Source of the DNA: Fasciola hepatica
Lineage: Eukaryota; Platyhelminthes; Trematoda; Plagiorchiida; Fasciolidae
Length of the DNA: 64,000 nucleotides
Direction: 5' to 3'
Assembly (NCBI GenBank): GCA_948099385.1
Contig: CANUEZ040000116.1
Span: 16,403,501 to 16,467,500 of the forward strand
Shown: piece after piece, positions 56,321-64,000 of the stretch
Position numbering within the stretch: the first letter of the stretch is position 1
Layout of the letters: every line of letters begins with the position of its first letter
Made by a program: the position numbers and the translations under genes
Notes under the pieces: generated by a model
The model's input: only the letters and a program-made list of their open reading frames with translations
What the model was told of the DNA's origin: nothing
The model's database searches: none

Positions 56321-57565
56321 TTGTGCTTGTATCTCACTATTGCGCATCCCATGTTTGAATTTCTTCAGCGAATCAGTATTAGTGCACTCCAGTTGATGCT
56401 CATTTCAAACAATTCAAACGAAATATCTATGCGGTGGTAATTCCGTTGCATTTAACGGAGACCTGAGCGCGGATACTAATTGATGACCCAAGGGTAAACA
56501 AAGCAACTATTAAACTTACCAAATCAATTCCTTGAATCAAACGGAGTCCGTATATGGGTGTCAGAAGCCTAGGCTTGGCCACCGGCAATGGGCGAACGAT
56601 AATCATAGAGGACTTTAGTCCCTTAAGTCCCGGGTTCGAACCAGGTTACCGTGGCCGGTTATCCCGATCGGCAGACTGTAACTGACAGCGATCTCCATCT
56701 TGAAATATTGTACCATTGTTATGAGTAAAACGAAGTAGAATAAAGTAAAACAAAGTGTAAGACGCGGGAGAGATCGACAATCATGCGTGCCTAATTAGTG
56801 GGCCAGCACATGGCGTGGTAATTGCAAATCACTGGAGACCGATTTGAATTACAATTTTCTAGCTAAGTACAAGCGACTTCAAGGCGTACGCTGATCAAGA
56901 TTGTTTCTTCCGTAAGGCTGCAATAATTCGCATCTAAGACTGGTTTCAAAATAGAAGAGAAATTATAGAAAGAAAGTTTCCACCCAAAAAATATCCCCGG
57001 AAAACTCTATCGAACACTTTTGTTCCATAAACCTACAGTTGCAGTCGACAAGGAAAAAAACAACAATTAAAGAGGACCATTTTTACAACTGAATAAATCC
57101 CAGCATTCATTCGGCCTTAGGACACGCGCGCTCATTTGCATGGTAATTTACATCTGTTGCAGACGATCAAATTATAGGGGTTCACATAATATGATTAGGT
57201 AACATGTTGTTCATCTTGGGAAGGATTCAGCTGGGCATCCATTGAGGTACGATATCGCATGAGGATGAACCATTTTTCTAACTGATCGTCTGTGCTAATC
57301 CGGGACGTACTTGCTTTGCATGCAGAGAACTAACTTGTGAGTACTGTGTACTCTTTCAGTGTGTTTTTAAACAACGTGACTTCTTAAAAAGCCTCAAATT
57401 GTGGGACTACCTGCCTGATTTATTCTAATGTTGTGAGTCTTCGGGATAAAGCACTGTGATTCGACCATTATGATGATTGTTTGCATTTAAAATGCTTTAC
57501 TTTGAATTCCAAAATTATTTTCCGCTCCACTGAAATGTCCTTTGACATTTGTATAAGTTTCACGT
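56321..57565. other. No gene; one SINE remnant
   Basis: Apart from the tRNA-like sequence at 56590-56710, nothing recognisable. Confidence 0.4.
56590..56710 (+). mobile_element. tRNA-like SINE remnant, possibly family B
   Basis: CGGGTTCGAACCAGG is a strong B box, followed by 'gtggccggttatcccgatcggcagactgtaactgacagc', similar in position to the 'ggtagacagtaattctctgtc' block of family B. An A box was not found. Confidence 0.4.
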
Positions 57566-57570
57566 AAAAA

Positions 57571-58300
57571 GTGCGTTACACCCAAGAATCTAATACTAAC
57601 CAAAGAGACTTCCACGGTGGAGCCGTTTCATACAGCCACGGTCCTTGTGCTCTCAGAGCAAATGAATCTGTAAATGTCGAAGCCGTTGTTAATCCAGCTG
57701 TCGTTGGTGGGACCGAACCTATCTGTCGAGAGAGGGAGAGAGAGAGAAAGTCACCCGGAGTTAGGTTGGTTTTCCGCCTCGGGATGATCCTACTACGATT
57801 GTTCGTGCTAAACCTGCGGCTATTTCACCACCAAAACAAAAGGATACACGGACCCACTTTTATGTTGGTCAAGAGAAATCACCAACTTCCAGGCGGTAAA
57901 GCTTGCTAGCAGTGGAAATCCAAGAGACCCAGGTACCATTCCAAAGCTAGTGTCTTTATCACCCCCTCCTGCAAGTGACGGTCATCCTCAGCGCACTCTC
58001 CACTGAGAATGAACAGAGTACGGCACAGTCCTTTCACGTAAGAGTAGCTTTTCGTTTGGCTAAGCCTCTTGAAACGAGACAACCTCGACTTCTGAAGGCT
58101 GTTTTGCCTTACGTGAACAGGACCGAGGTTTTATGACAATCCCAGCAAGCTAAAGAGGAAGCCGTCCGATTACTACGTGACTTCAATCTAAGGGACTGTC
58201 AGAAGCTAAAGCTAGCTCTGACTGACCTGCAGAGAAGCTGGAAAAAAGTGAAAGTTTTCTTGTGATACGGAGGAGAATTCGACAAAGTTGATCACATTTA
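57571..58300 (+). pseudogene. LINE A first open reading frame (ORF1) remnant
   Basis: A 112-codon frame from 57571 holds a basic, Ser/Arg-rich stretch with an RERERE run. The next part (58010-58270) gives HVRVAFRLAKPLETRQPRLL, KAVLPYVNRTEVL, AVRLLRDFNLRDCQKLKLAL and TDLQRSWKKV. The 'RLxKP...RPRLLKxVL...RDxTxxxR' layout is what I expect of the RNA-binding ORF1 protein of some LINEs. No zinc knuckle is visible. It has the same strand as the endonuclease at 61.55 kb, which makes a split element likely. Confidence 0.5.
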
Positions 58301-58439
58301 ACAACTAATATGTCTACAGTTCCATCCCGATATGTATACATCGATATCGCGGTACTAAGTGCGGAGGCGTGTTGGCATGCAAAAAAACAATCAGTAAAGA
58401 AACCTCTAAAGAGTTAGAACACAAGTTGTCACTACGTAA

Positions 58440-59020
58440 CCACCACTGGGCACGACTACGAGCCACTTCCGACTAGATTTGCAGCCAGCTGCGTAGTGAA
58501 TTTCGAGGTCCACAGTCATGCAAACGTGAGAAACCGACAAAGGCAAGTCTTGACGTCAGCACTTTGACAGACCAGGGCCATGTCATGGCTTAGCCTCTAC
58601 GTTGTCGTTTTCAGCCAAATCTCAGCCTCGGCAAAGTGAGCACTACGGGCGAGTCGACGAATGGCGTACGTAGCACAGGCCCTAGAGAACGAAACCGGCG
58701 GAGTGAAATTGTAACATTTAATCAGTACGCTGCACGCCCGGTACCTTAGATTCGCATTCGAACTGTGGAACTGCTTATTCGCAGTTGCTACCGTACTCGC
58801 GAGATACTCCTCAGGCAAAGGTGATCGAACGCGGACAACCAGTCGACATTGGTGGCTCGAACAGGCCCAACCTCGCAAGAGTATAGGAGCAGTACAGAAG
58901 CATTGCACACCCCATCTTTCAATCGGAAAGAGATGTCACGTCGTCTCCACAGATGAGGCAAATTGCAGAAAACCGCCTGGGCCCTCTCTATTCGGTTGTC
59001 AACATTGTATCCAATCCACC
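58440..59020 (-). pseudogene. LINE B thumb and C-terminal tail
   Basis: Minus-strand: NRIERAQAVFCNLPHLWRRR, DISFRLKDG (59005-58910), then VCNASVLLLYSCEVGPVRAT, FDHLCLRSISRVR, and finally, in another frame, SRLHDCGPRNSLRSWLQI and SRAQWWLRS (58540-58440). These match the thumb and the '(W/H)xxGPRD...WLExL...RxQWRSCC' end of LINE C. Confidence 0.78.
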
Positions 59021-59029
59021 CGTCAACAG

Positions 59030-60194
59030 TTATACAGATTCCCAGGTAGACAAACTTTCACTAAATACTAATCCATTAGTGTGGGGTTGGAATTCTTCCA
59101 GTCTCGTAGAAGCACATTCCGTACCATAATACGGGAGACGCGAATCGGTCTTGAACGAGCTCTGTCGCAGTAGCTTCGTCGCGAAACAGTGCCATACATT
59201 TTTGCGTAATCTAAGATGGGAGCTGAACGCCTTTGTTCCTTTGATTTCCTCGTGCCTGATCTGAGGATGTCCTCGATAGCAAAATCGTACCTGGAAGGGC
59301 GAGGATGGGCAGCCTTGAAGCACACCTCGCCCAACTGGAAAGTAAGGTGAAGATGGACCATACGCTTGTAGTCGGTCTAAAGTTTGATAGCATAGCTCTC
59401 GGATGATTACATCATACTTATCGAGCACTCCATGTCTGACGAGACAATCCCAGAGGACCGTCCGATCAACCAAATCAAAAGCTGCTTGGATATTCAAAAA
59501 TACGATTACCGTCTGTCTATGATTTGTGTGGCAGAGCTCAAGTATCTGACGGATGGTGAAAATTTGGTCTACTCACCCAAGGTGGGAGCGAAAAGCAGAC
59601 TGTTCTTCACGAACATGTTCCAGCACTGGGGACAATTTATGGGGGAATTATTGAGGCCAATAGCTTCGACTTGACTGAGATCAAACTTATCCCTCGATAA
59701 TTAGAACCAATGTGTCTAGTCACTTTCTTGTAAATAATGGTGATGGATGCAAAGTTCCAAATTTGTAGGACACATTCGTGGAGCCAGATCTCGGCCGAAA
59801 GCCTGGTGAGCACTTTGCAGATGGGCGCATCATCATCTTTGAAAAGGGTCGGAGAGAAGTTCGTCAGGGCCGGAGGCTTTATTGCACTTCAGGAAGTGGA
59901 GCTCCACAGAGCATTAACCGGTTCAAACGGGCTACTGTATGGAGGCACTGAGCCTGAACTCCCGTTAGACGTTTCCTCAAAGGGCTTTCCCCGTTGAAAT
60001 AAGCGCTGTGACAGCTGGTAGTTTGGTTGGCCGTTTGCCTCGCAGATCATCTCACTCACTGCAGGATTCTTGGTCTCTGTGGATCGGGTGAGTTGGAAAG
60101 GTCGCCGAGCATTATTGGTGACAGCATCTTGTTCCACTTCGGCCGAGCTCTCAGACCATAAATTCTCTCGGTCTCTGCGCAAGCTTCTAATCAA
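59030..60194 (-). pseudogene. LINE B linker and reverse transcriptase
   Basis: The linker gives NARRPFQLTRSTETKNPAVS, EMICEANGQPNYQLSQRLF. The RT N-terminal part (59850-59660) gives DDDAPICKVLTRLSAEIW, SITIIYKKVTRHIGSNYRGI, SLISVKSKLLASI. The palm gives FLNIQAAFDLVDRTVLWDCL, GVLQGCPSSPFQVRF and LDYAKMYGTVSRR. Both catalytic positions are lost: FLD is FLN, and the YADD box reads YAKM. Confidence 0.82.
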
Positions 60195-60579
60195 CTTTTT
60201 TCGTAGTTAGGAGCAGGAGCTGTGGTTTTCGCTCCAGGCAGTGATATTCCGTCGACAGTCTAGCTATTCCAGTGAACCCGATGAGATCCAGTGCGTGACT
60301 GCATGCCGGGTGACTAATGCACAAGATGTGGTATTCGTTACTATTATAGAGTCTTGGATGTGTTGCCAGCGGTCTGACAAATCATAGTGCTTGACTAATT
60401 AGCCCAACTGTAAACTTATTTTGATATCTGTCCCGGACCGAATTCCAGCAAAGTTGATCTAAGTTTATCCATTGACGACGAAAGTTCGAATTTGTGGAGA
60501 ACCGTACTATGAACTGGATACACCACCGTATGATCCGAATCTACATGTTATCCAGTACTACCTACAAGACGTGATTGAG

Positions 60580-61302
60580 CCAAACCAGTGGTAGCTCACG
60601 GCCGTGTGGTCTATTTGTGTCCAAGGCTGATTATCAGATGACTCTCGCCACGTGACTTAGCGACGAGAGCTGCGCCGGAATTCCGTGCTTGATCAGAAGA
60701 GGCCATGATCTGTGCACAAATGAAGTAGTCTATGATCGTTATCTGTGCGGTAATGGCTAGCTTCACTTTGGTTCCCAGGAATATTCTCATTTGGACATAG
60801 GTGACAAACTGGGTAGCTGAAATCTCCAGCCAGTACCATTACATTTCTGCGACGTACCTTTCGAAGAAGTTCATGAAGTTGTTGCTAGAATTGATCCGTA
60901 TCTGGACCGCAGTCAGTAAGGGCGCGGGTAGCCAAGAAAAAAGAAGCAGACAGCGGTTGCTGTCGTGACCTTTTTAACTTTGAACGAATCCTCCAAGCCT
61001 ATTGCACACAGTTTGCTGTTGACTGGGACCCATTCGAGTAGCGCGGACTCAGTTCTAGCGCTCAGAGCGATTCCCACACTTGCATGACCAGATGTAGAAA
61101 CCGCGGCTTCTCCGGATAAACGGAGAGTAAATGCCTGTCCGAAGGGCGAATTCATACGAGCTACTATGGTGGGATCCTGGAAGTGAGTCTCGGAGAAGCA
61201 GCGGAATACAAGGATCATTGTCTCGAAGGTGCCCGCTAAAACTGTTTGTTGGCCTATTTGCTTCAGGGTGCGTACCTTGAATGTTGAAAGCCTCAGCGGC
61301 AC
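60580..61302 (-). pseudogene. LINE B endonuclease
   Basis: 61302-60913: LRLSTFKVRTLKQIGQQ, ETMILVFRCFSETHFQDPT, SVGIALSARTESALLEWVPV, SKLCAIGLE. Then, shifted, near 60840-60600: VMVLAGDFSYPVCHL, YRTDNDHRLLHLCTDHGLF, PWTQIDHTAVSYHW. The catalytic Glu region (SETHF), the GDx(N) block (GDFS, Asn replaced) and the QIDH box are in the expected order. Stops interrupt the second half. Confidence 0.82.
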
Positions 61303-61549
61303 ATGCTATCTCATTAGTTGTTTTGATGAACTGTATCCAGCAGATAAAAGAATCTAGTTTGCATGCCCAGTGTATTCGTCAACGGCAGCCGGATAAGCAC
61401 ACGGTATGGTGGAGTTAATGTTGTAAAGCCCAAAATAGTGGATGAAAAGTGGTGGTGCAGCAGTAGGTAGTTGGATCTGCCCGACCGCCATCACCTTTGT
61501 CGTATCTCGTGTGGAGTGACTTAGTGAGTAAAGTCGAGCGCGAGAAAGA

Positions 61550-62040
61550 GTGGTATGTACGTGCAAAACGTTTTATATACAACTGTTGAACAGTCCAGGC
61601 CGTGTGTTACGAACGAACAGTAATGTTCGTGAGTTACTGAACAAGCCAGAGGAATTTGAGGTTCTCGTAAGGCCCAGAAGACCCGTGATTATAGCTCTGG
61701 CTGAGACTTGCCCAAATGATAAGGTTGTGAATACCGAAGTGAAGTCTCTCCAGGAACATGGCACGAGGTATTGTTGGTGCTATGGTTTGCACAAGAAACG
61801 GGCTATCGGCACGCCTCTTTGGTCTCCTCGCGGGCACAGGGAATTGGTGAGGCTCTTGGGTTTAAAGTGAAAATAGTCAGTAAGGGGTATGTGGTTCTAG
61901 GTATGTTCTACACAACTCCCGCAGCGGAGCTGTCGAACATCCTGGATTCTTTGTGAATTTGGGCAATCGGCGGCCGTTGTTTCATCCTCGGGGACTTCAG
62001 AGTGTTCCATATGGATTGGACAGTAAATTGCCGTGCCACT
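61550..62040 (+). pseudogene. LINE A endonuclease, first half
   Basis: VRELLNKPEEFEVLVRPRRP, VIIALAETCPNDKVVNTEV (catalytic Glu region, AETC), then, shifted, FKVKIVSKGYVVLGMFYTTP, AAELSNILDSL, and ILGDFRVFHMDW (GDFN box with Asn to Arg). The style (RxLLN..., AxTETW, ILGDFNxPHxDW) differs from LINE B and C, so this is another family, plausibly CR1-like. The coding sequence stops at about 62040 where unrelated sequence begins. Confidence 0.7.
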
Positions 62041-62044
62041 GTAG

Positions 62045-62650
62045 CGGGCAATTACTGATGAAATCTTCGTCCAATGATATTTGTTGGTTTCTATACACTT
62101 CCAATGTTCTTCCGATGATTTTCATCTTCCCTTGGTTTAGTACTCCTTTGTTGTACCCACGTTTTAATGAATACAACCAGTATACACATTTTCGAAAACG
62201 CACATTGTACCGCATAATACTGTCTCCCAATAAATCATTCGTTCTGGCGCGATCTCGGTTTCTGTTATGGAGTGTCCTGGAATCGACTGAACCAACGTTC
62301 TAACTGTGACCAATAAGTGTTTTAGAAGCTTTCGTGCTGATGATTTGGCACTCAGCCCTATACCTCGATCACCTCGATCGGTTGAAAAATCCGCCACCAA
62401 ATCCTGGCCACCGAATTGAGTTACACCGAAAATATTCGGCTGATGTTGGACTTTTGGCTCCAGATGTCCGCAGTAAGATCTTTGAACAAAGGTGAGTTCT
62501 TTTTGTACGCTTTGTTTCATTTTATTTCTATTGTATGTCTTTTTGTTGTCTTTTCCTTTGAGCACACTCTTCCGCCCATCCCGATGTGCCAGTATCAACT
62601 GAGATGGTCTTTACATTTACTTAGTTTACCCAACAGACTAGTTAGTACAC
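62045..62650. other. Unidentified insert splitting LINE A endonuclease
   Basis: About 600 bp between the GDF..DW block and the following SGPTH...LDLVL block, which normally lie only tens of residues apart. On the minus strand 62598-62164 is an open frame of 144 codons (SARKLLKHLLVTVRTLVQSI, then PGHSITETEIAPERMIYW) with no domain I recognise. It may be a separate mobile element or repeat. Confidence 0.45.
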
Positions 62651-62654
62651 TACT

Positions 62655-64000
62655 TATTTGATCTGTCTCTGCACATGTCCGGGCCAACTCACATTCAGTG
62701 TGATCAAGCATCCATTCTGGACCTGGTTCTACCTAGCCGGACTTTGGACATTTTCAGCATAGATGTCCTACCTCCCTTTGGTTCAAGCAGCCATATGGTC
62801 CTGAACACAATGGAGACTCGGCGCCCGAATTTCCGTCAGACCGTAACACAACGCACGCCTTTCAATGATATGAGAGAAGCAGCATGACTATGACCTGGCA
62901 GTGCGACTATCCCGATAAAGTGAGTGTAGCCTTGGGTCCATTTCTGCAATACGCGCGTTCAGTTGATCTGACGCTCCAATCCATTCCACCAAAGTCTTTC
63001 CCATGCAAGTGACAATAGTTGATTTGATAGAGAACTCTGATGCCTATTAGCAGAAGGAATTGAGCTTGGCAAAATTACCGAGAGACTGGAACCGGCTATG
63101 TTGCCTACAGAACGACTGGAAATCAATGCTGGTCGATGAAATCAAGGAAGCGGTACAGGTTTGAGGAGGGACTAGTCGCCGATAGGGTTACGGTGCCTAA
63201 ACGAATTATTGCATACCTAAAATAAAGCATGAGGAGAAAGCCCGGAATGGAGCAGCTACTGATTCCGATGAAGAGTTAGGGCTGATACCCTTAGACAACA
63301 CTACGCTTCAGTATGTCTAAATGTCAACCAGACAGATTAGGCCGGCGGTGTCCAAGTGCGCTATGGTCATTCTAAACATGTAAAGATTTACAACCTATCT
63401 GGAACCTTCCTACAAACAGACTGATCTATGGGTTCTGATGTCGGCCGCCCTGAAAATCAGTGTGCCTGTACCTCGGCCTGGAGCATCCTCGGTGTCATTC
63501 GCCACTAATTTGGGAAACTATGCTATGACGTCTTCTGTATGTAGTGTACTGCCCATGTGGTGTTCTACTGAAGTTTTAGACTGTGCAGCTACTTGGCGAA
63601 TGTATTTACATCCGCCGATATAGGACCGAAACTGCAAACCAATTTCCCTCTTCAGGGACTTCAGTGACTTTGTTGAAGATGCATTCTACTGGTTGACCAT
63701 TGATGTATCACTTGTCGCGGAGAACCAAAAACCCATGGAATTCACTGTCTGCTGATATGGCTAGTGGAGTGAACGATGGCATATTCAAAGAGAAAGTTGA
63801 CCATATATTTTGATGGAAAAGTGGTGTTCTACTCAATCTTCAGTTTACACCAAAGAGTAGCTTGTGACGAGGCTTCCGTGAGAAAAATCCCACTGCCTTT
63901 ATCCGGAAGACTGAAGACTATACTTTTAGTTGAAGTGAGACGGATAAACGCAACGGATTGGGGCTTAACTTGGCCAGCCTCAAAGCTTATGTCCAAATGA
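62655..64000 (+). pseudogene. LINE A endonuclease C-terminus and decayed RT start
   Basis: 62675-62887: SGPTHIQCDQASILDLVLPS, RTLDIFSIDVLPPFGSSSHM, VLNTME, the last part of a LINE endonuclease (the final SDH-like box is SSHM). DMREAA continues to KVSVALGPFLQYARSVDLTL (62860-62960), the linker expected before RT. Beyond 63000 the frame is badly broken. Around 63775-63900 a VNDGIFKEKVDHIF and LQFTPKS segment could be the start of the RT domain, running off the right edge. Confidence 0.55.

Larger units (their letters stand above)
58380..61550 (-). mobile_element. Non-LTR retrotransposon (LINE B), inserted in LINE A
   Basis: Minus-strand order: 5' untranslated-like sequence (61550-61310), endonuclease (61302-60580), linker (60194-59900), RT (about 59900-59030), thumb and tail (59020-58440). 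About 3.2 kb. Same family layout as LINE C. It separates a plus-strand ORF1-like remnant (ending near 58300) from a plus-strand endonuclease (starting near 61550). Confidence 0.85.

Overview
The window looks like nuclear DNA from a repeat-rich animal genome, most probably a flatworm (digenean fluke) other than Schistosoma. The reasons are indirect. There are many decayed retroelements of types I associate with flukes: small Gypsy-type LTR elements, several non-LTR (LINE) families, a Penelope-like element (PLE) with hammerhead ribozymes, and tRNA-derived short elements. There are also very long microsatellites, moderate GC content, and no long intact reading frame. I found no convincing host gene, exon, rRNA or functional tRNA. 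Every protein-coding signal I can identify belongs to a mobile element, and all of these are broken by stops and frameshifts.

Layout. 1-300: a LINE reverse transcriptase (RT) fragment running off the left edge. 2.8 and 5.4 kb: pentanucleotide repeats. 5.8, 10.25 and 13.35 kb: three diverged copies of an unnamed dispersed repeat of about 300-350 bp. 9.5 kb and 13.8-14.6 kb: tRNA-derived SINEs. 16.3-18.0 kb: a minus-strand LINE. 20.6 kb: a decayed hammerhead ribozyme. 21.46-25.74 kb: a nearly complete but dead Gypsy element with two LTRs, gag, protease, RT, RNase H and integrase in order. 25.9-26.43 kb: a palindromic ribozyme-bearing element between (TA)n tracts. 28.15-31.6 kb: scrambled Gypsy pieces (RT, LTR, integrase split by a foldback element, inverted LTR, partial LTR). 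35.2-36.75 kb: a plus-strand LINE. 36.8-37.4 kb: three copies of another tRNA-headed SINE. 40.58-41.07 kb: an integrase remnant of a second Gypsy lineage. 41.1-43.88 kb: another Gypsy copy of the first family, lacking integrase. 44.88-47.08 kb: hammerhead ribozyme plus the PLE, bounded by inverted repeats and (TA)n. 47.45 kb: a 264-bp (ACTC)n array. 48.0-48.5 kb: head-to-head SINEs. 50.47-50.75 kb: a complete foldback element with a candidate 11-bp target duplication. 52.95-56.32 kb: a minus-strand LINE. 57.57-64.0 kb: a plus-strand LINE split by a second minus-strand LINE (58.38-61.55 kb).

How the pieces relate. The autonomous elements once encoded RT plus integrase or endonuclease; the SINEs and the foldback element are non-autonomous. 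The most interesting signals are three type I hammerhead ribozyme motifs, one with an apparently intact catalytic core, lying in palindromic PLE-associated DNA next to (TA)n. The second is a roughly 250-bp foldback family whose mobility is shown by one copy that splits a Gypsy integrase frame. All assignments come from reading motifs and internal sequence comparison by eye. No database search or folding program was run, so family and clade names are provisional.
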